Notes under the pieces: generated by a model | Told to the model about the DNA's origin: nothing | The model's database searches: none | The model's input: only the letters and a program-made list of their open reading frames with translations | Assembly (NCBI GenBank): GCA_910584185.1 | Contig: CAJTYC010000021.1 | Span: forward strand, 1 to 30,771 | DNA: 30,771 nt | Origin: an uncultured Muribaculaceae bacterium | Lineage (GTDB): Bacteria > Bacteroidota > Bacteroidia > Bacteroidales > Muribaculaceae | Direction of reading: 5' to 3' | Translations under genes and position numbers: made by a program | In this document: positions 8,327 through 16,194 of the stretch, in pieces | Layout of the letters: every line of letters starts with the position of its first letter | How positions within the stretch are numbered: position 1 is the first letter of the stretch

Positions 8327-8875
8327 ATGAATATAACCAAAACAGAGATAGAGGGAGTGGTGATTATCGAACCGCGCGTATTCAACGACTCGCGAGGCTA
8401 CTTCTTCGAGAGCTACAACAAAAAGGCATTTGACGAAGAGGTGGCAAAAGTGGAATTTGTGCAAGACAACGAGTCCTGCTCCACGAGAGGCGTGATGCGC
8501 GGCATTCACTTCCAGCTGCCGCCATACACCCAGGCCAAGCTCGTGAGATGTGTGGAAGGACGCGTGCTCGACGTGGCCTTAGACCTGCGCAAGGATAGCC
8601 CTACTTATGGCCGGCACGTGGCCGTAGAGCTGTCGGCCGACAACCGTCGCCAGCTATTCATACCCGAAGGCTTTGCCCATGGCTTCGCGGTGCTCAGCGA
8701 ACGCGCAGTGTTTCAGTACAAATGTAACAACTTTTATGCACCCGGCCACGAAGGAGGCATCTCGATACTCGACGACACGCTCGGCATAGACTGGCAAATC
8801 AAACCCGAAGAGGCCATCCTCTCCGACAAGGACACCAAGCATCCGCTCTTTGCCGACTTCGTGAGTCCATTCTGA
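8327..8875 (+). CDS. rmlC: dTDP-4-dehydrorhamnose 3,5-epimerase
   Basis: A 182-residue cupin-fold epimerase for the third step of dTDP-L-rhamnose synthesis. Visible features are the N-terminal strand GVVIIEPRVFNDSRGYFFES, the catalytic block RGVMRGIHFQLPP with the base histidine, the AKLVRCVEGRVLDVALDLR substrate strands, IPEGFAHGFAVLS, and the FQYKCNNFYAPGHEGGI segment carrying the catalytic tyrosine. Full length for the family. It is co-directional with rmlA and ends just before a terminator hairpin. Confidence 0.96.
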   Translation: MNITKTEIEGVVIIEPRVFNDSRGYFFESYNKKAFDEEVAKVEFVQDNESCSTRGVMRGIHFQLPPYTQAKLVRCVEGRVLDVALDLRKDSPTYGRHVAVELSADNRRQLFIPEGFAHGFAVLSERAVFQYKCNNFYAPGHEGGISILDDTLGIDWQIKPEEAILSDKDTKHPLFADFVSPF

Positions 8876-8887
8876 CATGACGATTAC

Positions 8888-8925
8888 AGGCCTCGGTTGA
8901 GATTGTCTCACCGAGGCCTTTCTTT
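8888..8925 (+). terminator. Intrinsic terminator after rmlC
   Basis: AGGCCTCGGTTGAGA (8888-8902) pairs, with one bulged base, with TCTCACCGAGGCCT (8906-8919), followed by the T-rich tail ttcttt. It closes the rmlA-rmlC unit. Confidence 0.85.
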
Positions 8926-8939
8926 ATCAACTTATTAAC

Positions 8940-9078
8940 GTCGGCGGCGCCTCCTCTCCCCCAGTGCGCTATGCAGCTTGGTTTGACGAAGCTAAGCCAC
9001 AAGATAGAAGAGTCTTCGGCGACGACCACTAAGAAAACAAGCTGCATCGCGCACTGGGGGAGAGGAGGCGCCGCCGAC
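8940..9078. repeat. 40-bp near-perfect inverted repeat (long hairpin)
   Basis: Positions 8940-8979 and 9039-9078 are inverted copies with a single mismatch in 40 bp; pairing continues for a few more bases inward. The 59-bp spacer holds a small palindrome GAAGA-G-TCTTC. Directly after the right arm the sequence GACCACATTG occurs twice in tandem. The arms are GC-rich, unlike the AT-rich flanks, and encode nothing recognisable. It sits after a terminator and before the next promoter. It could be a small non-autonomous element, a REP-like palindrome or a very long RNA or DNA hairpin. Confidence 0.8.
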
Positions 9079-9109
9079 GACCACATTGAAGACCACATTG
9101 GCCCAAATT

Positions 9110-9141
9110 ATTGTCAATTCAACTTTTTTTGGTTAATTTTG
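9110..9141 (+). promoter_or_regulatory. Promoter of the cell-envelope operon
   Basis: ATTG (9110-9113) and TAATTTTG (9134-9141) are spaced by 20 bp and match the Bacteroidota boxes. The transcript would begin about 75 nt before the ATG at 9224 and can run through the tightly packed genes to at least 19914, with no obvious terminator in between. Confidence 0.7.
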
Positions 9142-9223
9142 TCATTTCAATAGACATCTACGACCCACTTTGCTCACAGAGAGGGTCGCTCGTAATGTGT
9201 CTATAACCATAGAAAATGCTACT

Positions 9224-12200
9224 ATGAGACTTAAAAAACTGATATATCTATTATTATGCGCAGTGCTGACTATCGGTGTCTTCAGCGCTGAGCAGGCATA
9301 TGGTGCGTCTAAGTCAAAAGCCAAGACTTCGCAAAGTTCGAAATATAAATCGAAGAAATCGGGTTCGTCGAGCAAGTCCAAGAAAAAAAGAAACTATAAG
9401 AGCAGCAAATCAAAATCTAAAAAGTCTAATCGCTACAAGAAAGGCTCCACATCAAAAAGCAAGAACAAAAAGCGTAATCGCGGACGCAATGTGGCGAAAT
9501 CATCATACAAGGCACCACCTAAAGAACAGCCGCAAAACGACTCACTCACATTGACCGTGAACCGGCGTCTCATAGAGAGCATACCGAAGCACCTCAACCC
9601 AGGCGGACTGCGCGTCAACAGCGTCAGGGCAAACAAAGATGCGCAGTTGGCAGTGATAGGGCTCAACGAAAACTTCACCTACATGCCCATCACCCGCAAT
9701 CTCATCGACTCGCTATCTAACGTTATCAAGTGCTGTCTGCCTGATTCGCTCTCCAAATACCGCGTGGCGCTCAACGTGGGCAACCGTTCGCTCGCATACT
9801 ACATACACAGCGTGGACAAACTTCCGGAGAAATACCGGAAGAACCCCGACTTTGTGGTGGAAGTGCATCCCGACGTGGTGCCATCCAAAGGTATGGACAA
9901 CGACATCATAGCCCTCTGGCACTCCCATGGCCGTTACTTCAAGAACGGAAGCTGGCAATGGCAACGCCCCGTGCTCTACGAGACGATAGAGGATATATAC
10001 ACAATGGGTTATATACTGCCCTATGTGGTGCCGATGCTCGAAAACGCAGGCGCGTACGTGATGCTGCCCCGCGAACGCGACACCAACCGCCATGAGGTGA
10101 TTGTAGACAACGACCTCAACGACGAAGGGCAGATATTCTCTCAACCCTACTACAAAGAGAAAAGCTACACCAACAAATGGGAAACCGGAGAAGGAGAAGG
10201 TTTCATATACGACCTGCCCGACTTCCGCGACACAGAGAACCCATTTGAGAACGGCACATACCGTCAGGTAAAGAGCCAGAAAGGAGGCACACCCTCAGTA
10301 GCGGCATGGTATGCCGACATACCCGAAGATGGTGAATATGCAGTATACGTAAGTTATAAATCGCTGCCAAACTCCACGGCCGATGCACGCTACACCGTGA
10401 ACTATTCGGGAGGCTCGAAAGAATTCAAGGTGAACCAGCAGATGGGTGGCGGCACATGGATATACTTGGGCACATTCCCACTCGAATCGGGCTATAGCGA
10501 CACAGAGCCGATAGTTACACTTACAAACTTGACCGACGGCGCGCCCGGCACCATGGTCACCGCCGACGCCGTGAAGATTGGCGGTGGCATGGGCAACATA
10601 GCCCGCAGCCCACACAGGTCTGACATATATTACGACCCCTCCACACCTGAAGAAGTGGCCGACGATGAAGTGGCCGACGATGAAGTGGCCGACAACGAAG
10701 AGACCGACGGGGATGAAGAGACCGACGAGGAGACCGAGACTGAGAGCGACGATGACATAGCCGACACGGCCGAGTCGGCGGCCGAACAGCCTAAAGATAC
10801 AAAACCGGCTGCCGACAACGCAAAGAAAGGGCCGGCCCCGTCATTCCGCACATCCGGTATGCCGCGTTACCTCGAAGGGGCACGCTATTGGCTGCACTGG
10901 GCAGGATTTCCTGAATATGTCTATTCACCCTATCATGGCTCCAACGACTACAAAGATGACTACACCGGCCGTGGGCATTGGGTGAACTACCTGGCAGGAG
11001 GCTCACGCGTGCTCCCCGACCGCGAGGGACTCAAGATACCAGTCGATGCAGCCTTCGCACTCCACAGCGACGCCGGCAAACGCTCCGACGACTCATTTGT
11101 GGGCACATTGGGCATATACTTCACCCAAAACGGAGACTCATACAAAGACGGAACGCCTCGAATCAACTCTCGCATGCTCACCGACATGATAATGCAGCAG
11201 ATCACCAACGACATCAGGCGCACAGAAGAGCCGTCGTGGACACGCCGCTCCATGTGGGACAAATCATATGTCGAGGCGCGTGTGCCGGAGGTGCCCACCA
11301 CACTGATAGAGCTGATGAGCCACCAGAACTATGCCGACATGACCTACGGGCGCGACCCCGAGTTCCGCTTCACCGTGGGCCGTGCCATCTACAAAGGCCT
11401 TGCCCGGTTCATGGCCGAACGCAAGGGCCGCCAACTGGTAATCCAGCCCCTCCCCGTGCATGACTTCATGATAAAGCGTACCAAAACCGACCACTACCAG
11501 CTGAGCTGGAAACCCACCGACGACCCGTTGGAGCCTACCGCCAAGCCCGACACCTACATAATAATGGAGCGTTCGGGCGATGACCTCGGCTTCCACAAGA
11601 TTGGACAGACCAAGTCAACGCACTTTGACATCAAGGTGACCGACCACGACATACACAGCTTCTACATAATAGCGGCCAATGCCGGAGGCAAGGCCTTCCC
11701 CTCCGAGACACTCGCCCTGCGCGAGTCTACCGGTGGCGAAAAACCGATGCTCATAGTCAACGGCTTCACCCGCATAAGCGCACCTGGCCATCATGCCAAC
11801 GAGTCGGAGGCGGGCTTTGACTCCAAAGATGACTTCGGTGTGCCATATGTGAAAGACATATCGTTTGCCGGATACCAGACAGAATTCCGACGCAACGCCG
11901 GCGAAAGTTCCGGACGGAGTGGCCAGAGCTTCGTGACGCAGGTCATCGCTGGCAACACCTTCGACTATCCGGCAGTGCATGGCGCAGCCATCGCAGCCGA
12001 CAACCGTGGATTTGTATCGGCCTCGATAGGCAGTGTGATCAACGGCGAAGTGAAGCTCTCCGACTACGGCACAGTAGACCTGATATTGGGCAAGCAGAAA
12101 AGCACACTGACCGGACGCGGCCACAAAGGGGTGCGTTACCGCGCATTTCCGGAGAAGCTGCAGAAAGAGCTCCGCAGATATGTGGAGCGCGGTGGCGACC

Positions 12201-12595
12201 TTATAGTCAGCGGCCAGTACGTGGCGAGCGACCTCTACGACAGCCGCAGCTCCATGGCCGACAGGAAATTTGCCGCCGAGGTGCTCGGAGCGGCCATGCC
12301 GGCCAACGGCGAGCGGCAGTCAGGCACCGTGCGCGACAAGACCGGCAAGAGCATGCGCTACTCCTCCACGCTCAACGATGACATATATATCGTGGAGAAA
12401 CCTGACGTGCTGATTCCTTCAGAAGAGGCCGACACCGAAGAGATACTAACCTTCGGCGAGAGCGGCTCAAGAGCGGGACATGTTGTGGACCTGGGACGCG
12501 GACATGTGGCCGTGCTCACCGTGCCTATCGAAGCAATAACCGATGCCGGCGAACGCGCCTCACTCATGAAAAAGATACTCACCAAACTGAAATGA
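9224..12595 (+). CDS. Secreted amidase_3-like protein with inserted golvesin domain
   Basis: 1123 residues from the ATG at 9224, chosen because MRLKKLIYLLLCAVLTIGVFS is a normal signal peptide. A Lys/Ser-rich basic stretch covers about residues 30-95. An amidase_3-type catalytic fold appears split. The first half has WHSHG (His233/235), the E of LYETIED (253) and MLPRERDTN; the second half has AFALHSDAG (His614) and TLIELMSH (Glu696), giving the His/Glu/His/Glu zinc and catalytic set of N-acetylmuramoyl-L-alanine amidases. Between them lie a golvesin C-terminal-like beta domain (about 355-452) and an Asp/Glu-rich linker (476-512). An FN3-like domain and a further C-terminal domain follow. Homologues are often labelled xanthan lyase or golvesin-domain protein. 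Peptidoglycan amide hydrolysis in the periplasm or at the surface is inferred. Its stop overlaps the next start by 4 bp. Confidence 0.85.
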   Translation: MRLKKLIYLLLCAVLTIGVFSAEQAYGASKSKAKTSQSSKYKSKKSGSSSKSKKKRNYKSSKSKSKKSNRYKKGSTSKSKNKKRNRGRNVAKSSYKAPPKEQPQNDSLTLTVNRRLIESIPKHLNPGGLRVNSVRANKDAQLAVIGLNENFTYMPITRNLIDSLSNVIKCCLPDSLSKYRVALNVGNRSLAYYIHSVDKLPEKYRKNPDFVVEVHPDVVPSKGMDNDIIALWHSHGRYFKNGSWQWQRPVLYETIEDIYTMGYILPYVVPMLENAGAYVMLPRERDTNRHEVIVDNDLNDEGQIFSQPYYKEKSYTNKWETGEGEGFIYDLPDFRDTENPFENGTYRQVKSQKGGTPSVAAWYADIPEDGEYAVYVSYKSLPNSTADARYTVNYSGGSKEFKVNQQMGGGTWIYLGTFPLESGYSDTEPIVTLTNLTDGAPGTMVTADAVKIGGGMGNIARSPHRSDIYYDPSTPEEVADDEVADDEVADNEETDGDEETDEETETESDDDIADTAESAAEQPKDTKPAADNAKKGPAPSFRTSGMPRYLEGARYWLHWAGFPEYVYSPYHGSNDYKDDYTGRGHWVNYLAGGSRVLPDREGLKIPVDAAFALHSDAGKRSDDSFVGTLGIYFTQNGDSYKDGTPRINSRMLTDMIMQQITNDIRRTEEPSWTRRSMWDKSYVEARVPEVPTTLIELMSHQNYADMTYGRDPEFRFTVGRAIYKGLARFMAERKGRQLVIQPLPVHDFMIKRTKTDHYQLSWKPTDDPLEPTAKPDTYIIMERSGDDLGFHKIGQTKSTHFDIKVTDHDIHSFYIIAANAGGKAFPSETLALRESTGGEKPMLIVNGFTRISAPGHHANESEAGFDSKDDFGVPYVKDISFAGYQTEFRRNAGESSGRSGQSFVTQVIAGNTFDYPAVHGAAIAADNRGFVSASIGSVINGEVKLSDYGTVDLILGKQKSTLTGRGHKGVRYRAFPEKLQKELRRYVERGGDLIVSGQYVASDLYDSRSSMADRKFAAEVLGAAMPANGERQSGTVRDKTGKSMRYSSTLNDDIYIVEKPDVLIPSEEADTEEILTFGESGSRAGHVVDLGRGHVAVLTVPIEAITDAGERASLMKKILTKLK
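10652..10696 (+). repeat. Three tandem 15-bp repeats in the acidic linker
   Basis: The unit gaagtggccgacgat occurs three times in tandem (third copy with a diverged end), encoding repeats of E-V-A-D-D. Being 15 bp, copy-number changes keep the frame and would only alter the length of the acidic linker between the golvesin domain and the second catalytic half. Confidence 0.85.
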
Positions 12596-14055
12596 AAATA
12601 ATACGATTCACCAACATAAACTCGCTTCGCGAGCAGATACTCAACGCGAGCCTCGAGCAGTTCGTGCTCGTGCAACTCGACGACAAAGAGCTGGAGCTCG
12701 ATGCCACATGCTTGCACAGGCTCACGCAAGTGGCCTCGGAGTGCGACTCAACGCTCACCTTCTCCTACTTCCGCGACCGTCTGCCCGACGGCACTCTGCG
12801 CAACCACCCCGTGAACGACTACCAACCCGGCTCGCTGCGCGATGACTTTGACTTCGGCTCGTTAGTGCTTCTCAACGCAGCCGACGTGCTCGCCGTGACG
12901 GAGAATATGGCCGAGGAGTCGAAGATGCTCGACGGCGGATGGTATGCGCTGCGCCTGCGCGTCACAATGGGCCGCATGATTGCCATGGTGCCCGAATATC
13001 TATACACCGCCTCGCAGACCGACCTGCGCGATAGCGGCAAGAAGCAACACGACTATGTGGACCCGCGCAAGCGGGAATACCAGCGACAGATGGAGCAGGC
13101 GCTGATTACACACCTCAACGAGATAGGAGGCTCAGTCGACACGTCGGTGCGTGAGGATGTGGACTACGACAGCGAGGAGTTTGATGCGGAAGCCTCGGTG
13201 ATTATACCGGTGCGCAACCGCGTGCGCACCATCATGGATGCCGTGAACAGCGCACTCTCGCAAAAGACCGACTTCAAGATGAACGTGATAGTGGTCGACA
13301 ACGACTCCACCGACGGCACACGTGAACTCCTCGAGCAGGTGGAAGACCCGCGGCTCGTGCTCATCAAGGTGAGCGAGGATGAACGTCTCGGCATAGGCGG
13401 ATGCTGGAACCGCGCCTTGCTCGACTCGCGGTGCGGACGGTTTGCCATACAGCTCGACTCCGATGACCTCTACAACTCACCCGACGTGGTGGCCACGATA
13501 GTTGAGAAATTTCGTAGCGGTAATTATGCTATGGTGATAGGGAGCTACATGCTCACCGACTTCGACGGCAACATAATTCCGCCGGGGCTAATAAGCCATG
13601 ACGAATGGACCGACGAGAACGGCCCGAACAATGCACTGCGCATCAACGGGCTCGGTGCACCACGCGCTTTCTTCACGCCGGTGGCAAGAAAGATACTCTT
13701 CCCCAACGTAAGCTACGGTGAGGACTACTCCATGGCCCTGCGCATCACACGCGACTGGCGCTTGGGACGCATATTCACACCGCTTTATCTATGCCGCCGA
13801 TGGGAAGGAAACTCCGATGCAGCACTATCGCAAGAGAAAATCAACGCCAACAACTCATATAAAGATTGTGTGCGCTCGTTCGAACTCTTCGCCCGTATGC
13901 GTCAGAACAGCGACGAGGCCCGTTCGCATGGATTTCTGCCCGGCCTGCCTTTCGATCCGTTCGACCTTTTCGGTTCGGATGTGGATTTCGAAATAGATGA
14001 CGACGATGACGACGAAGAGGATGACGACGAAGATATCGAAGAAAACGAAATCTAA
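12592..14055 (+). CDS. Family 2 glycosyltransferase with extra N-terminal half-domain
   Basis: 487 residues. A GT-A fold GT2 domain begins near residue 201 with ASVIIPVRNRVRTIMDAVNS, IVVDNDSTDGT and the metal-binding LDSDD (288-292). The first 195 residues contain FRDRLPDGTLRNH, DFDFGSLVLLNAADVL and GGWYALRLR, which resemble the acceptor half of a second GT2 domain without its nucleotide-binding half. The C-terminus is a run of Asp and Glu after residue 460. No membrane segment is seen, so it is probably cytosolic. The start overlaps the preceding stop (ATGA), and the next gene begins 6 bp downstream, so it belongs to the same operon. Donor and acceptor are unknown; a role in making an envelope glycan is inferred from context. 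Confidence 0.87.
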   Translation: MKIIRFTNINSLREQILNASLEQFVLVQLDDKELELDATCLHRLTQVASECDSTLTFSYFRDRLPDGTLRNHPVNDYQPGSLRDDFDFGSLVLLNAADVLAVTENMAEESKMLDGGWYALRLRVTMGRMIAMVPEYLYTASQTDLRDSGKKQHDYVDPRKREYQRQMEQALITHLNEIGGSVDTSVREDVDYDSEEFDAEASVIIPVRNRVRTIMDAVNSALSQKTDFKMNVIVVDNDSTDGTRELLEQVEDPRLVLIKVSEDERLGIGGCWNRALLDSRCGRFAIQLDSDDLYNSPDVVATIVEKFRSGNYAMVIGSYMLTDFDGNIIPPGLISHDEWTDENGPNNALRINGLGAPRAFFTPVARKILFPNVSYGEDYSMALRITRDWRLGRIFTPLYLCRRWEGNSDAALSQEKINANNSYKDCVRSFELFARMRQNSDEARSHGFLPGLPFDPFDLFGSDVDFEIDDDDDDEEDDDEDIEENEI

Positions 14056-14061
14056 GCAAAA

Positions 14062-15018
14062 ATGGCATTCAGCACAGAGGAAATCAACAGCGCGATAGAA
14101 GAGCAACTCGCATCGTGGCCCATGGCCCGCGAGAACTTCTTCAGGCTTATGGAATCGCGGAGGAAACCGCTTCAACTCGGTGATCTCGGCGCGGCCTTGC
14201 AACTGAATCCGGCACGCATCGTATCGACCGGGGCCAAGGTAGACACAGCCACCATCAAGAGCCGCCCATGCTTCTTATGCGCGGCCAAGCGTCCCGCCGA
14301 ACAGCGAGTGATAAGCTGGCACAACCCGATGCTCAGCGACTGGGAACTGCTCGTGAACCCCTACCCCATCTTGCCCGTGCATTTCACCATGGCCCACAAA
14401 TCGCACACGCCCCAGGGGGCGATACCGCTCGATATGGCTGCCATGGCCGAGGAGATGCCCGACTTGGTGATATTCTACAACGGCGCCCGCGCCGGAGCAT
14501 CCGCCCCCGACCACCGGCATACGCAAGGCGTGCTGAGCGGCGAGCTGCCCCTGATGAGGCTTATCGAGAAAGAACATCGCCACGAAGAGGGGGGAGTATT
14601 CTTTTCTGATGAGTCAGGTCTGAGTCTTCCATTCCACTTCATAAGCCTGATTGTAACACCCGATGTCGCCGGCATGGAGAGGCTGCGCAAGGTGAGCCTG
14701 GCTTTCGGCTTAGATGCCGAGAGCGGAGAGCCGGATATGGGACTGCTCAACGCATTCTTCTGGATCGACAGCACGGGTATGCTCAGAGTGGCGATAGTGC
14801 CCCGCCGCAGACACAGGCCGGCTTGTTACGGAAACACGGCTGCCGACATAATGGTAAGCCCCGGAGCCATCGACATGGCCGGACTCATGATCGCGCCGCG
14901 TCAAGGCGACTTCGACAAGATAGATGCAGAGATTGCCAAGCGCATATATGGCGATGTGGCATATGCCGAAGCCATACCCCAACAAATCAAGCATATATTT
15001 TATGAAGCCCACCACTGA
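14062..15018 (+). CDS. DUF4922 protein, GalT/HIT-like nucleotide-sugar phosphorylase or transferase fold
   Basis: 318 residues. It carries the layout of the GalT branch of the HIT superfamily: a Cys pair RPCFLC (70-73), the strand LLVNPYPILPVHFTMAHKSHTPQ, and FYNGARAGASAPDHRHTQG with H151-x-H153-x-Q155 corresponding to the HPHGQ active site of galactose-1-phosphate uridylyltransferase (His153 as the likely nucleotidyl acceptor). Known GalT-fold enzymes include GalT and GDP-sugar phosphorylases. It is cytoplasmic by sequence. The frame overlaps the start of the SpoIID/LytB gene by 17 bp. I infer that it exchanges or releases a sugar phosphate linked to the neighbouring glycosyltransferase or to recycled wall sugars; the substrate is not readable from sequence. 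Confidence 0.8.
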   Translation: MAFSTEEINSAIEEQLASWPMARENFFRLMESRRKPLQLGDLGAALQLNPARIVSTGAKVDTATIKSRPCFLCAAKRPAEQRVISWHNPMLSDWELLVNPYPILPVHFTMAHKSHTPQGAIPLDMAAMAEEMPDLVIFYNGARAGASAPDHRHTQGVLSGELPLMRLIEKEHRHEEGGVFFSDESGLSLPFHFISLIVTPDVAGMERLRKVSLAFGLDAESGEPDMGLLNAFFWIDSTGMLRVAIVPRRRHRPACYGNTAADIMVSPGAIDMAGLMIAPRQGDFDKIDAEIAKRIYGDVAYAEAIPQQIKHIFYEAHH

Positions 15019-16174
15019 AGCAAAAGCCGGTAAGCCTGATAAGGACGAAACTATGATAAGCGTCGGCCTCATCACCGACGGTGCGCCCATTATAAACAAG
15101 CATCAAGGAGGCTTCACGCTCCACAACCTGCTCATCGGCGAGGGATTCCACTGGCAACGTACCATCAAGGCAGAGTTTGCCGGAGATTTCATGATGCTCC
15201 CCACGCCTCAGGGCAATATACATATGGTAAACAGGCTTCCGTTGGAGCGTTATCTCGAGTCGGTGGTGGGTAGCGAGATGAACCCCGAGGCACCTATAGA
15301 ATTTCTCAAGGCCCACGCCATAATATCGCGAAGCTGGGCTATGCGCAAGATTTCAGCTTGCGTCAAAGTCTCAGATGCTACGACTCATGAGGTAGTCTGC
15401 GATATAGAGAATAATGAGATAAGCTGGGAAGAATCGGATGCACACCATGGCTTCGACGTTTGCAGCGATGACCATTGCCAGCGATACCAGGGTGTGCCGG
15501 AAGAGATGGCTCAGGGATGTGTGGCACGATGTGTGGAGGCAGTGCGCGCCACACATGGGCTGGTGCTGATAGACAAGGATGGCTGCGTGGCAGACGCACG
15601 CTTCAGCAAATGTTGCGGAGGCATGACGGAGATATTCTCAAGCTGCTGGGCCGAGCAAGACCCTCACTACCTTGTGGCGCAAGCAGACCCATGGTGCGAC
15701 TTGAGCCGTATGCCCGAAAACGAGCGCGAAGAGATGCTCCGCACCTCACTCAAAGGCTACGACAAGACCACCTGTGACTTCCATGATTGGGAATCAGATG
15801 TAAATAGCGAAGAACTAAGAGAGAGGGTTCAGGACATTTACAAAAGAGATTTGGGCAACATATTACACCTCACGCCAATCGAGCGAGGGAAATCTGGGAG
15901 AATCACCAAACTCAAAATAACAGGCAGTGAGGGAAAGGTGACCATCGGCAAGACACTCGCGATACGCAGGCTTCTCTCGGCTGATTGCTTGAAAAGCTCA
16001 TGGTTTGACGTTGACAAGACAGCTGACGCCTTCAGACTGCAGGGCCACGGCTGGGGGCATGGTGTGGGACTCTGCCAGATCGGTGCTGCGCGGATGGCAT
16101 ACGAAGGGAAGGATTGTGAAGAGATATTGAGATTCTACTATCCCGGCACACGGATTGGAGAACTCGACATTTGA
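15002..16174 (+). CDS. SpoIID/LytB domain protein without a signal peptide
   Basis: About 390 residues from the ATG at 15002; a later ATG at 15053 is also possible. SpoIID-family marks are LERYLESVVGSEM with the catalytic Glu (residue 86, close to Glu88 of B. subtilis SpoIID), FLKAHAIISRSWAM, CSDDHCQRYQG, the FSKCCGGMTE loop and the C-terminal GHGWGHGVGLCQIGAARMA. SpoIID proteins are lytic transglycosylases acting on peptide-free glycan strands and leaving anhydro-muramyl ends. Unusually, no signal peptide or membrane anchor is visible from either start. It is also Cys-rich, which fits cytosolic location or zinc binding. It overlaps the previous gene and lies 20 bp before the AmpG-like permease, an importer of anhydro-muropeptides. 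Confidence 0.88.
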   Translation: MKPTTEAKAGKPDKDETMISVGLITDGAPIINKHQGGFTLHNLLIGEGFHWQRTIKAEFAGDFMMLPTPQGNIHMVNRLPLERYLESVVGSEMNPEAPIEFLKAHAIISRSWAMRKISACVKVSDATTHEVVCDIENNEISWEESDAHHGFDVCSDDHCQRYQGVPEEMAQGCVARCVEAVRATHGLVLIDKDGCVADARFSKCCGGMTEIFSSCWAEQDPHYLVAQADPWCDLSRMPENEREEMLRTSLKGYDKTTCDFHDWESDVNSEELRERVQDIYKRDLGNILHLTPIERGKSGRITKLKITGSEGKVTIGKTLAIRRLLSADCLKSSWFDVDKTADAFRLQGHGWGHGVGLCQIGAARMAYEGKDCEEILRFYYPGTRIGELDI

Positions 16175-16194
16175 TAGAAAAGAAAACGACAATA

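Noticed and set aside
8940..9078. Invertible promoter (phase-variation switch) between the 40-bp inverted repeats
   Set aside because: The 59-bp spacer contains no TAnnTTTG box in either orientation, and a normal fixed promoter for the next gene lies outside the repeat at 9110-9141. Kept only as a possibility to test.
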